Source of the DNA: Roseburia hominis
GTDB lineage: Bacteria > Bacillota > Clostridia > Lachnospirales > Lachnospiraceae
Direction: 5' to 3'
DNA: 33,868 bases
NCBI GenBank assembly: GCA_021771815.1
Contig: JAETOE010000037.1
Location: 1 to 33,868 of the forward strand
Shown here: piece after piece, positions 24,057-30,657 of the stretch
Numbering within the stretch: the stretch's first letter is position 1
Layout: each line of letters begins with the position of its first letter
Translations under genes and position numbers: made by a program
The notes under the pieces: model-generated
What the model saw: only the letters and a program-made list of their open reading frames with translations
Database searches by the model: none
What the model was told of the DNA's origin: nothing

Positions 24057-24066
24057 TGGGCGTATG

Positions 24067-24309
24067 TCATTCTGAATCTGTTTGAGTTTTTTCCTTCTTA
24101 TACATGTCTGCAATATATGATGGACCATTCCACCATAGTTTTGATGATTCATCATATAACAAGGCTCCCGTTTTGGACGAAACAAAATCTTTTAACGCCA
24201 CGCTTGGTTCCAGTTTCAAATCTTTTACCAATTCTTCGACCACCAGCGTAACCGTTACATCCACCGCAAATTTCTTCTGTTCGTCTGTAACATCCTTTAA
24301 TTTTTCCAT
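24067..24309 (-). CDS. 80-aa protein, third gene of the DUF3791-DUF3990 module
   Basis: Small soluble protein: TDEQKKFAVDVTVTLVVEEL at the start, a conserved-looking SSKTGALLYDESSKLWW block, then NGPSYIADMY. No membrane segment or known DNA-binding motif is obvious. It overlaps the DUF3990 gene by 13 bases, so the two are translationally coupled. I have the impression that similar small proteins accompany DUF3990 proteins in other Lachnospiraceae, but I cannot confirm this here. It could be an antitoxin or accessory part; the role is inference. AT-rich compared with the flagellar region. Confidence 0.7.
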   Translation of the reverse strand: MEKLKDVTDEQKKFAVDVTVTLVVEELVKDLKLEPSVALKDFVSSKTGALLYDESSKLWWNGPSYIADMYKKEKTQTDSE

Positions 24310-24863
24310 ATCCGCTCACTCTCTTCAAATGACAGGGATTTTAAGCCCTTATCTGTTCTAAAGCAAAACTGGTCTTTCAAGCGTTCGGGAATTAATCTGC
24401 TGATGCACAAACGATCTGCTTCCTCACTACCGATTGTGCCGTAAGCCCCAACCAGATAGGTCAGAATCGTAACATTTGTTGCATCATCCGCAATCTTTCC
24501 GGCTATCACGTCATACCGCTTCATTTCTTCAACCACTGCCGGAAATGCGTCTGCCTTTCTATGCCCTACAACACAATGCAGCCAATCAGCATCCGCATCA
24601 CGGAAAATATAATCAGCTATTTCGGCACTTTGATGGTAACGGAATACTGAAACCACTCCATACCCTTGCTCCCCATCTATTGTTCCCTGCGCCTTTGCTT
24701 TTTTCAAGGAAGTGTCGATAAACTTCTCTGCCTGATCCTTGGATGATGTCACATAAAAACCTTTTCCAAAATCTTTGAAATCCGCGCATTTTGCTAAATC
24801 CGGTTGTCTTACTTCACAATAGCTTCCATGGTAAAGAAGCATGCCATCGGACAATTCAAGCAT
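24297..24863 (-). CDS. DUF3990-like protein, ADP-ribosyltransferase-fold, possible toxin
   Basis: 188 residues. The N-terminal LLYHGSYCEVRQPDL (H12) and DFGKGFYVTSSKDQAEKFI (residues ~31-49) match DUF3990, a family in the ADP-ribosyltransferase superfamily; in that fold these segments line the NAD pocket. The C-terminal RLKDQFCFRTDKGLKSL supplies the last core strand. I infer NAD-dependent modification of an unknown target. It overlaps the DUF3791 gene upstream by 8 bases and the 80-aa gene downstream by 13. ATG 24863 follows AAGGGGG. The tight three-gene layout is like a toxin-antitoxin or defence module. Confidence 0.78.
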   Translation of the reverse strand: MLELSDGMLLYHGSYCEVRQPDLAKCADFKDFGKGFYVTSSKDQAEKFIDTSLKKAKAQGTIDGEQGYGVVSVFRYHQSAEIADYIFRDADADWLHCVVGHRKADAFPAVVEEMKRYDVIAGKIADDATNVTILTYLVGAYGTIGSEEADRLCISRLIPERLKDQFCFRTDKGLKSLSFEESERIWKN

Positions 24864-25080
24864 TCAAATTCGCCCCCTTATTTTTCAGCAGAGTTTTGAT
24901 TTCATCGAACACCGCATAATCACCTTCCATATGAAAAACGCCATAGCACTCTTCAATAAATTTAAGGATGCTATACTTATCAAACAGCTCATTTACTTTT
25001 TGAATCGGCATATGCCATTCTTCTGAGGCGAGACGTAGTAACCGAACCTGCATAAAAACAATTTCAGATTTCTCGCTCAT
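24856..25080 (-). CDS. DUF3791-like small protein, possible antitoxin
   Basis: 74 residues, helical: EIVFMQVRLLRLASEEWHMP, then IQKVNELFDKYSILKFIEEC and YGVFHMEGDYAVFDEIKTLL. Size and pattern (helix, kinked Y/F-rich middle, FHMEGDYAVFDEI-like end) fit DUF3791, which commonly precedes DUF3990 genes. ATG 25080 follows AAAGGGGA. It is the first gene of the operon, served by a promoter at 25149-25177. Its first position and small size suit an antitoxin, which is inference. Confidence 0.75.
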   Translation of the reverse strand: MSEKSEIVFMQVRLLRLASEEWHMPIQKVNELFDKYSILKFIEECYGVFHMEGDYAVFDEIKTLLKNKGANLNA

Positions 25081-25148
25081 ATCAGCATCCCCTTTCCATA
25101 TTATTCTAATCAGATTTTTATCTGTTATGTCTGGCTTTTGTAAGAATT

Positions 25149-25177
25149 ATTCTAACATAAAATACTTACCCTTTCAA
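25149..25177 (-). promoter_or_regulatory. Promoter of the DUF3791-DUF3990 operon
   Basis: Minus strand TTGAAA (25177-25172), 17-base spacer, TAGAAT (25154-25149). This puts the transcript start about 60 bases before the first ATG. Confidence 0.6.
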
Positions 25178-25253
25178 TGAGCATGCTTTTCTTTTGGGAG
25201 GTGTTATTGTCTTCTTCAATTTTCCTCAGAAACGACCATTTTAGATAGCAAAA

Positions 25254-25298
25254 ACCCGACTGACACGTTTCATTTTTCAGAAACAATCAGTCGGTTTT
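25254..25298. terminator. Bidirectional hairpin terminator upstream of the module
   Basis: Outer stem ccgactga/tcagtcgg (25256-25263, 25287-25294) and inner stem gtttc/gaaac. It is followed by TTTT on the plus strand and by GGGTTTTTG on the minus strand, so it can shield the module promoter from transcription coming from the integrase side. Confidence 0.65.
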
Positions 25299-25338
25299 CA
25301 TCTTAATTTTTATAAGTTTTTATATCTTTTTTAAATTT

Positions 25339-25359
25339 GGTCGTAAATTGGGCGTATGG
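25339..25359 (+). repeat. 21-bp direct repeat, right copy
   Basis: 19/21 identical to 24036-24056, same orientation. Minus-strand reading gives TPNLRPNLKKI then a stop, similar to Pro/Asn-rich tails of some phage-type integrases; that resemblance is only a hint. Confidence 0.6.
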
Positions 25360-25395
25360 GCGAATTTTTCGCCTCATCTCAATTCCATCTCCGTT

Positions 25396-25449
25396 GATTT
25401 TACTGCGTTTGCAGACCCATTTACTTATCAAGTGACTTCATCGTCGGGA
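25396..25449 (+). repeat. 54-bp direct repeat, right copy
   Basis: Partner of 23865-23918 (about 82% identical). In the minus strand both copies end a short frame with PTMKSLDK and a stop; similarity continues past the stop, so it is a DNA repeat rather than just a protein motif. Confidence 0.7.
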
Positions 25450-25478
25450 AAGGCAATTGACTTACTTCGTTATTCTTC

Positions 25479-25506
25479 ATTATAGCTTATTTTCGCCTTT
25501 TTTCAA
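25479..25506 (-). promoter_or_regulatory. Promoter-like sequence pointing from the integrase end towards the module
   Basis: Minus strand TTGAAA (25506-25501), 16-base spacer, TATAAT (25484-25479). It would transcribe the 54-bp repeat region and then meet the hairpin at 25254-25298. A 19-codon frame (MKNNEVSQLPFPTMKSLDK) starts at its -10. Confidence 0.4.
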
Positions 25507-25619
25507 CAATTCGATTCTTCATTATGATGTGTTATTCACCCGGTAAAACTTCAAATTTGTTGTAAATTTGTTGTAAACCACACAATTTGCTGTACTCACT
25601 ATCCGTTTCGGACTCTTTC

Positions 25620-26855
25620 CTAAAATACATCAAGATTGCGTGATAAATTTTCTATTGCTTCCTGTTTCTTCATGTCAGTGACTTCGGCATATATGTCCAT
25701 CGTTGTTTCAATATTAGCGTGTCCCATGATTGCCTGTATCACTTTCACATTTGTTTCCTTCTCGCAGAACCTTGTACAAAAGGTATGCCTTAAATGGTGG
25801 CATGAGAAGTGAGGTATTATGACTGGCTGCCTCTTTTCCTTTTTAGCATTTAACACTTCCTCTGCATTGTACGATTCGTATATTCGCTTGATTGCCCTGT
25901 TCACAGCTTGAGGATTATGAAGGTTTCCAAACCGATTGCTAAAAATAAAGCCTGTCATTCCGTCAATCACCGTAGTATTGAAACCTTCTTCTTTCTGTTC
26001 GCTGTATTCCTCTTGGAACGCTTCATATACTGCGTCCATCATTGGAATGGTGCGAATACCCGCTTCTGTTTTCGGGAGGGATACTCCAAACTCACATTTT
26101 GTTGTGTCGGTTCGCCGGGGATAATATGTAACACTATGGTTTATACTGATTATCCTCTTTTCAAAATCTATGTCCTCCCACCTCAATCCGATTATTTCGC
26201 CAATCCTGCACCCCGTACCTAATAGCACTGTAAAAAATGGTGTCCAATGGCAATATACCGGACTTTTAGCTGTGTAGTCCATAAAAGCTCTCTGCTGCTC
26301 CAGCGTAAGGGCATGGCGCACACCATGATTTTTCCCCGGTTTTTTCTTAATTTGAGCCATCACTCCATCGCTCGGATTATTTCTGATGATGTCATCTCTC
26401 ACTGCAAGCTGGAATGTCGGGTGGAGAACGGTGTGGATTGTTTCAAGCGTGTTTATCTGCAATCCTTTTTCATTTATCAGATGATAATAGAAATACAGCA
26501 CATCTGAATACTTTATCTCTCCAATTTTTCTTTTTCCGAATTCGTCCCTCACAAAACGGTCATACATGTAAACGTAATTCGTATAGGTTGTCCGCCTTAA
26601 CTCTGTCTTGGTAGTAATATACCTGTCAAATACAAAATTCAGGTCAGCGTTACCTGCCGCATATACATCCAGACCGTCGAGCTGGTCTTTCATCAGTTGC
26701 TTTTCTTTTTCTCTAAGCCCTACTAAATCATTCGCATATATATACCGCCTTTTCCCATAAGGATCAGTATAAGTGTACATATATGACTTATCCTTGCGCT
26801 GGATTTCTCCCTTTCGTAAAGCCCTCCCTCTATGGTCTTTTCTTGCTTTTGCCAT
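25620..26855 (-). CDS. int: Tyrosine integrase of a Tn916/Tn1549-type conjugative element
   Basis: 411 residues. An N-terminal arm-binding domain (RRYIYANDLVGLREKEKQL, about 1-60) is followed by a SAM-like core-binding domain and the catalytic domain. Catalytic residues are visible: R217 (GTGCRIGEI), K262 (LPKTEAGIR), H353/R356 (HHLRHTF), H379 (MGHANIETT) and nucleophile Y389 (MDIYAEV). It excises and integrates the element by strand exchange. ATG 26855 follows AAAGGAG. The RHH gene lies 42 bases upstream under a shared promoter. The gene points outwards to the element's left end, the usual layout. It appears intact. Confidence 0.96.
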   Translation of the reverse strand: MAKARKDHRGRALRKGEIQRKDKSYMYTYTDPYGKRRYIYANDLVGLREKEKQLMKDQLDGLDVYAAGNADLNFVFDRYITTKTELRRTTYTNYVYMYDRFVRDEFGKRKIGEIKYSDVLYFYYHLINEKGLQINTLETIHTVLHPTFQLAVRDDIIRNNPSDGVMAQIKKKPGKNHGVRHALTLEQQRAFMDYTAKSPVYCHWTPFFTVLLGTGCRIGEIIGLRWEDIDFEKRIISINHSVTYYPRRTDTTKCEFGVSLPKTEAGIRTIPMMDAVYEAFQEEYSEQKEEGFNTTVIDGMTGFIFSNRFGNLHNPQAVNRAIKRIYESYNAEEVLNAKKEKRQPVIIPHFSCHHLRHTFCTRFCEKETNVKVIQAIMGHANIETTMDIYAEVTDMKKQEAIENLSRNLDVF

Positions 26856-26897
26856 CTCTGCTCCTTTCTTTCAAAAGGAAAGAGATATTTCGTACTG

Positions 26898-27074
26898 CTA
26901 CTTACTTTCTTCCATTGAGTATTGAATTTCAACACCCCTGTGTAGCACTTGCGTTATGGTCATGTCATGTTTGGCAGCATAGTCTTTCAGCTTCTCATAC
27001 TCTGCATCGTCAACCCGGAGGCTTAACGATCTCAGCTTAGGCGAGTCGGTCTTTGGACGTCCCGTTCTCGGCAT
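26898..27074 (-). CDS. Ribbon-helix-helix (CopG/Arc-type) regulator
   Basis: A 58-residue protein: basic N-terminus PRTGRPKTDSPK, beta strand LRSLSLRVDDAEYEKLKDYA, then KHDMTITQVLHRGVEI for the second helix. This is the RHH fold, which binds DNA as a dimer through the strand. ATG 27074 follows AGGAGGTG. It precedes int on one transcript, and a 12-bp inverted repeat covers its promoter's -35 (27117-27149), so autoregulation of the rhh-int unit is likely. It was found by reading the gap, as it is very short. Confidence 0.8.
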   Translation of the reverse strand: MPRTGRPKTDSPKLRSLSLRVDDAEYEKLKDYAAKHDMTITQVLHRGVEIQYSMEESK

Positions 27075-27104
27075 TTACTATGCACCTCCTTCATAACTAA
27101 TACC

Positions 27105-27133
27105 ATTATAGTTTGCGTTCTACAAAAAGTCAA
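27105..27133 (-). promoter_or_regulatory. Sigma-A promoter of the rhh-int operon
   Basis: Minus strand TTGACT (27133-27128), exactly 17 bases, TATAAT (27110-27105). Confidence 0.85.
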
Positions 27134-27149
27134 GTATTTTTTGTAGAAC
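27117..27149. promoter_or_regulatory. 12-bp perfect inverted repeat over the rhh-int promoter (operator)
   Basis: Arms gttctacaaaaa (27117-27128) and tttttgtagaac (27138-27149), 9-base centre. It overlaps the -35 and spacer, so a dimeric protein bound here would block RNA polymerase. The RHH protein encoded by the first gene is the natural candidate. Confidence 0.7.
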
Positions 27150-27181
27150 GGTAATTTATCACGAAACCCTCTTTTCCTTAA

Positions 27182-27370
27182 TCACTCACTAACTCTAAAA
27201 GACTCCAGATACTGCTCAAAAATGTCACAGTTTACCAATACTAATTTATCCACCTTATAGATAGCGTTTGCCTGCTTTGCAAGCTCCTGAAATTTTGTCA
27301 AACCCATGCTGTACATCTCTGCACCTTCCTTGTATCTGACAAATTTCTTTCTGTCTACCTTCTTTACCAT
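27182..27370 (-). CDS. DUF6462-like / excisionase-like small DNA-binding protein
   Basis: 62 residues: VKKVDRKKFVRYKEGAEMYS, then MGLTKFQELAKQANAIYKVD and LVLVNCDIFEQYLESF. The pattern is a MerR/Xis-like winged helix in which the YKEGAEMYSMGLTKF segment is the recognition part, as in small proteins beside Tn916-type integrases. Such proteins direct excision or regulate int. I start at ATG 27370, five bases after GGAGG; the earlier ATG at 27382 contains that ribosome site. It lies 108 bases upstream of the rhh-int promoter region. Confidence 0.75.
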   Translation of the reverse strand: MVKKVDRKKFVRYKEGAEMYSMGLTKFQELAKQANAIYKVDKLVLVNCDIFEQYLESFRVSE

Positions 27371-27382
27371 AATTTCCTCCAT

Positions 27383-27801
27383 TCATTGCACAGCCTTATC
27401 TGCTAATAAATAAACAGAATACACTTCTCCCCATTTATTAGCAGATAAAAACTGCAATACAGGTGGCAGCTCGTTACACTGCCCACATCGGTCTTGCACC
27501 GTCATTCAAATTGACCGGATTGCAGATTTCCTGCAACCCGGAAGTATCATTATCACAGATATGCTTCATCGCCCCTTGTAACCGCTACACACTTTGCCAG
27601 ATTTCACTCGCTCCTTACCTTTGCTTCAATGCAGTTTTTCAGCATTTCCTCACGTTCACCCTGCCATAAGGCAGGACAGATATGTCATGGCGCATCTGCC
27701 TAGTGGCTCCGCATATCCTCACGTCCTGTATGCAATACAGTATTCAATTTTCAATGTACAACGCTGATAATCAGCTATGGAAAAGGACAGCTAACCGCCC
27801 C
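27383..27801. other. 419-bp non-coding region between excisionase-like and Orf8-like genes
   Basis: No frame with a ribosome site is seen. The region holds the 16-bp inverted repeat, a small hairpin (ctgcc-ataa-ggcag, near 27661-27674) and several short repeats around gcaa/ttgc. It may be a structured leader RNA of the excisionase-like gene. Confidence 0.4.
27396..27448. repeat. 16-bp perfect inverted repeat upstream of the excisionase-like gene
   Basis: Arms ttatctgctaataaat (27396-27411) and atttattagcagataa (27433-27448), 21-base centre, directly before the gene start. It suits an operator or an Int/Xis binding pair. Confidence 0.65.
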
Positions 27802-28050
27802 TTATACCGCTTCAAATGCCAATATCTTCGTAATCAGCTTTGTTTCAAGCCTCCGGCGTAGCGTTTCATCAACACAAAAATGCAGCCGCCCACTCTCGTC
27901 ATACATTTTCCGGGTGGACAAAGTAATTATGTATCCCTCATAATGCTTCAAAACTGCGTTGATTGCCATTACATCACCTTCTGATGCTGCCTTTATGATA
28001 TGGAAAGGCAGCAAATTCTTTTCTTCCCTACTCTTACATCTCTTTTTCAT
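27802..28050 (-). CDS. Tn916 Orf8-like helix-turn-helix protein
   Basis: 82 residues. LPFHIIKAASEGDVMAINAV followed by LKHYEGYIITLSTRK is the typical start of the small HTH proteins that pair with the Orf7-type sigma factor in Tn916-family elements. The C-terminal half is basic (DETLRRRLETKLITKILAFE). It overlaps the sigma gene by 17 bases and is cotranscribed with it. In Tn916 the pair is needed to transcribe int/xis functions; the role here is by analogy. Confidence 0.8.
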   Translation of the reverse strand: MKKRCKSREEKNLLPFHIIKAASEGDVMAINAVLKHYEGYIITLSTRKMYDESGRLHFCVDETLRRRLETKLITKILAFEAV

Positions 28051-28474
28051 CTGCTTTTTCCTCCATAATCTTTCTCAAAATCTCAAGTGAGCGTGTCCGG
28101 TGTTCGTGGATCGTACTGCGTACAAGGTTCATTTCCCTTGCTATATCCGCATCGCTCATTTCCAGAAAATACGAAAGCAGTATTACATTCCGCTTCCGTT
28201 CCGAAAGTGCCTGCAACGCTTCCGCAATTAGGGCGTCCTTTACTTCAATGTCATAGCCATACACTGTAAAATGACTGTTCTCCACTCCATACTCATCCAT
28301 AACAAACAACTGGTTCAGCTCCTTTTCAGACAGTTCAGAAAACATGGCTTCATGCTCCCTGCGGTAATCCATGTGCCGGTAATAGTTAATCGCTTCACCT
28401 TTCAGCGACATCTGGCACAGGCGGTCAAAGCGATGCCTGATTGTCAGTTCATCATGGCAAGAAGGTTTCTTCAT
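28034..28474 (-). CDS. Tn916 Orf7-like RNA polymerase sigma factor (sigma-70 region 4)
   Basis: 146 residues. The last third is a sigma region 4 HTH: LSERKRNVILLSYFLEMSDA, then DIAREMNLVRSTIHEHRTRS. The N-terminal part (HRFDRLCQMSLKGEAINYYR) is a reduced region 2-like segment. It matches the small sigma proteins of Tn916-type elements that drive the recombination genes. ATG 28474 follows GGAGGTG. It lies on the left-arm transcript upstream of the Orf8-like gene. Confidence 0.88.
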   Translation of the reverse strand: MKKPSCHDELTIRHRFDRLCQMSLKGEAINYYRHMDYRREHEAMFSELSEKELNQLFVMDEYGVENSHFTVYGYDIEVKDALIAEALQALSERKRNVILLSYFLEMSDADIAREMNLVRSTIHEHRTRSLEILRKIMEEKADEKEM

Positions 28475-28828
28475 ACGAGTTCACCTCCTCCCCCGTTGTG
28501 ACGTGACAAAGGCATACGCCTTTTCCCTTTCCGTTGTATCTGCCAAATAGCAATAGGCTAATGTTCGGGTGGGAGTAAAAATTTTTGAAAAATTTATATA
28601 AAAAACGCCCGAACAGGCTCAATGCCCATTGGACGTTATTCATATCTGTTATTCTGTTTTCTCCACAAACTGCGAGCGTGTATAGTTCACTCTTTAAGGT
28701 ATATTCTGCTTCACTTCCAGTAAAACACCTTATAAAAGAACCTTCCCACGCCAATAGACGGACAGGTTCCCGAAGTCAAAAAAATATCCCTCAGACCGTT
28801 CAGAACACATAAATTCCCCTAAACGTAC

Positions 28829-28894
28829 CCAAAGGATAAAAACCACGCAAAAAAACCTTTGGATACTGCGTTTTTTTATATGCAATATCCAAAG
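28829..28894 (+). promoter_or_regulatory. Attenuator-like competing hairpins
   Basis: ccaaagg (28829-28835) can pair with cctttgg (28856-28862). The same middle segment, as ctttggata (28857-28865), can pair with tatccaaag (28886-28894). A seven-T run (28871-28877) lies inside the second hairpin. Mutually exclusive pairing around a T-tract is the form of an attenuator; function is not shown. Confidence 0.4.
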
Positions 28895-28946
28895 TCATTC
28901 TATTTTATTGTGTATTATGCCCCTCTGATAAAGTGAATTATTAGTG

Positions 28947-28964
28947 CATTTTAAAAGTAAAATG
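28947..28964. promoter_or_regulatory. Operator-like dyad upstream of the XRE gene
   Basis: cattttaaaagtaaaatg: 7-bp arms with a 4-base centre, 32 bases before the start codon. It is likely the site of the XRE repressor itself. Confidence 0.45.
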
Positions 28965-28995
28965 TGCAATATACACTATACATGGAGGTGCATAT

Positions 28996-29343
28996 ATGGC
29001 AAGAAAAAAGAAAATTGACAAGGAAATGGGACTTCGTCTGAAGCAGGCTAGGACTGAACAAAAACTGACCTATGAAGAACTGGCTGAAAAATCCGGCGTT
29101 TCCTCACGCTATATCAAGGAAATCGAAAATCATGGAAACGTGCCAAGCCTTGAAAAGCTGGGGCAGCTCATACGAGCCTTACATATTTCCGCCGATCCGT
29201 TTTTTTATCCAACTGTCCCGGCAGACAACCTCGACTACCAGCGGCTGTTGGTTTACCTGTCACAATGTACAGAAGAACAGATTACAACAATTCTCGCTAT
29301 TGTGGAAGCCTATCTTCGGACATATAAAAATTTTTCAAAGTAA
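28996..29343 (+). CDS. XRE-family transcriptional regulator (Tn916 Orf9-like)
   Basis: 115 residues with an XRE helix-turn-helix at about 12-66: LKQARTEQKLTYEELAEKSG, VSSRYIKEIENHGNVPSLEK. The C-terminal 45 residues are helical (YLSQCTEEQITTILAIVEAY). ATG 28996 follows GGAGGTG. It lies between the two divergent arms of the element, the place of the Orf9-type repressor of Tn916-like elements, and has a palindrome just upstream for autoregulation. Confidence 0.88.
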   Translation: MARKKKIDKEMGLRLKQARTEQKLTYEELAEKSGVSSRYIKEIENHGNVPSLEKLGQLIRALHISADPFFYPTVPADNLDYQRLLVYLSQCTEEQITTILAIVEAYLRTYKNFSK

Positions 29344-29377
29344 ATCCACTCCCTCTCCTATCTCTTTTCTAAAACAA

Positions 29378-29399
29378 AGGCGGCCACCCTTAGCCGCCT
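29378..29399 (+). terminator. Hairpin after the XRE gene
   Basis: Stem aggcggc/gccgcct with an 8-base loop, 35 bases after the XRE stop. The T-run after it is weak, so termination is uncertain. Confidence 0.4.
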
Positions 29400-29675
29400 A
29401 ATTACCTCCTTCCTCTGCAAAACTGTGGCTTGTTTTGCTGTACAGAACGCTTCTTTTTAAGGAAGCAGAATATGTCATCATTTGTCATTTCTTCTCAATG
29501 TAATAACTGCATGGCATATCAAGCCAAATACAAGAGAAAAACAGCCACCGCCAAATAGTGATGCTCCCCACGGTAGCAGTAACTTGCGGAAAGTAACAAA
29601 AGGCAAGTAAATACAAGAAGAAAGGCAACCGCTATCCCTTATTATATCAACAACTAAATAGAGCATAGAAAAATA

Positions 29676-29707
29676 AGACGTTCAAACATGAGCGTCTATT
29701 TTTTTAC
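29676..29707 (+). terminator. Intrinsic terminator upstream of the initiator gene
   Basis: Nine-bp stem agacgttca/tgagcgtct (one G-U pair) with loop aaca, followed by ATTTTTTT. It lies about 30 bases before the GTG start of the initiator gene, so it could also attenuate the transfer arm. Confidence 0.75.
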
Positions 29708-29736
29708 CCAAATTTCAGACGAAAGGGGCTGATAAC

Positions 29737-30657
29737 GTGGCAGTATTCCGAGTGGAAAAAAACAGGGACTACACCGTTATGTCAAACCACCACCTACGCA
29801 ATGCTGACCTGTCCCTAAAATCAAAGGGGCTGCTTTCACAAATGCTATCGTTGCCCGAAGAATGGGACTATACCCTAAAGGGACTTTCCCAAATCAACCG
29901 TGAGGGCATAGACGCTATCCGGGAAGCAATACGGGAACTGGAACGGGCGGGATATGTGACCCGTACAAGGGTACGGAACGAAAAAGGACAGTTGGGGGCG
30001 GCTGATTATGTGATACATGAATTTCCAGTACCGCCCAAGCCTACATTGGAAAATCCAACACAGGACAAGCCTATATCGGAAAATCCAACATTGGAAAACC
30101 CTATGCAGGAAAATCCAACGCAATTAAATAAAGAACTATTAAATACAAAATTATCAAATACGGATTTATTAAATACCCATTCCATTCCTATCCTTTCCAC
30201 TCCCTTAACAGAGGGAACGGCTACGCCGCAGGAACGGAAAGGAGACGGCTACACCAACATGGACGCAGTACGGGCTTATGAGGAAGTCATAAAGGACAAT
30301 ATCGAATACCGCTATCTGATACAGGACAGCAACATTGACAAGGGTATGCTTGACGAGATTGTTTCCCTCATGCTTGAAACCGTCTGCACCCGCCGCAAAG
30401 TGATACGCATTGCCGGGGACGACTACCCCGCAGAGCTTGTGAAGTCCAAGTTTATGAAACTGAACAGCAGCCATATCCAGTTTGTGATTGACTGTATGCA
30501 CCAAAACACCACCAAGATACGCAACATCAAGAAATATCTGCTTGCGGTTCTTTTTAACGCACCAAACACCATTGACAGCTATTATACCGCCCTTGTCGCT
30601 CACGATATGGCACAGGGCGTATTTTTATCGCAGGAACAGGAGGACGACAGCTTATGA
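29737..30657 (+). CDS. HTH/DUF6017-type replication-initiator-like protein of the element
   Basis: 306 residues. The N-terminus (VFRVEKNRDYTVMSNHHLRN, SLKSKGLLSQMLSLPEEWDY) is a winged-helix domain like those of phage and plasmid initiators. A repetitive linker (~105-135) has about six 5-residue units of the type P-T-x-E-N. The C-terminal domain (~170-300, VRAYEEVIKDNIEYRYL and FVIDCMHQNTTKIRNIKKYL) matches DUF6017-type proteins at this position in Tn1549-like elements. It may help autonomous replication of the excised circle; that is by analogy. GTG start behind AAAGGGG. It overlaps the DUF5348 gene by four bases (ATGA). Confidence 0.82.
   Translation: MAVFRVEKNRDYTVMSNHHLRNADLSLKSKGLLSQMLSLPEEWDYTLKGLSQINREGIDAIREAIRELERAGYVTRTRVRNEKGQLGAADYVIHEFPVPPKPTLENPTQDKPISENPTLENPMQENPTQLNKELLNTKLSNTDLLNTHSIPILSTPLTEGTATPQERKGDGYTNMDAVRAYEEVIKDNIEYRYLIQDSNIDKGMLDEIVSLMLETVCTRRKVIRIAGDDYPAELVKSKFMKLNSSHIQFVIDCMHQNTTKIRNIKKYLLAVLFNAPNTIDSYYTALVAHDMAQGVFLSQEQEDDSL

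Larger units (their letters stand above)
23765..24066. other. 302-bp AT-rich gap after the Crp/Fnr gene
   Basis: No intact gene is visible. The gap holds the DUF3990 scrap (23827-23864), one 54-bp direct repeat (23865-23918), a copy of the ribosome-site region found before the DUF3791 gene (tcagcatccccttt near 23982), and a 21-bp direct repeat (24036-24056). It reads as debris of an earlier copy of the neighbouring module. Confidence 0.6.
25081..25619. other. 539-bp non-coding junction between module and integrase
   Basis: It contains the module promoter, a bidirectional terminator, the right copies of both direct repeats, another promoter-like site and, close to the integrase stop, a short direct repeat (aaatttgttgt twice at about 25554-25575, with a related acaatttg after it). 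The left attachment site of the conjugative element must lie in or near this stretch, but a core cannot be identified without the other end. No tRNA gene is seen. Confidence 0.5.
28475..28995. other. 521-bp divergent regulatory region between sigma and XRE genes
   Basis: No credible gene. It holds a GTTCGGGTG / CGCCCGAAC inverted repeat around an A/T core (28563-28614), a set of competing hairpins with a T-tract (28829-28894), and an operator-like dyad before the XRE gene (28947-28964). This is the control region from which left and right arms of the element diverge. Confidence 0.5.
29344..29736. other. 393-bp gap between XRE and initiator genes
   Basis: It holds the hairpin at 29378-29399 and a good terminator at 29676-29707. 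A minus-strand 62-codon frame (29478-29666) encodes a hydrophobic, Gly-rich end (LLLPWGASLFGGGCFSLVF) but lacks a ribosome site; it may be a scrap of a membrane protein gene. Confidence 0.4.

Noticed and set aside
25450-25619. tRNA gene as integration target
   Set aside because: No cloverleaf or T-loop motif was found near the integrase; the element does not appear to sit in a tRNA here.
28452-28754. 100-codon minus-strand frame in the sigma/XRE control region
   Set aside because: It runs through the sigma gene's ribosome site and start and has no ribosome site of its own; better read as leader DNA.
29478-29666. 62-codon hydrophobic minus-strand frame
   Set aside because: It looks like a membrane segment but has no ribosome site or promoter; kept only as a note under the gap entry.
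30035-30130. CRISPR-like periodic repeats
   Set aside because: The 15-bp degenerate units are coding repeats in a protein linker; there are no spacers. No CRISPR array was seen anywhere in the window.
30205-30603. 132-codon minus-strand frame opposite the initiator-like gene
   Set aside because: Antisense shadow; the plus-strand gene has a ribosome site, domain pattern and coupled neighbours.
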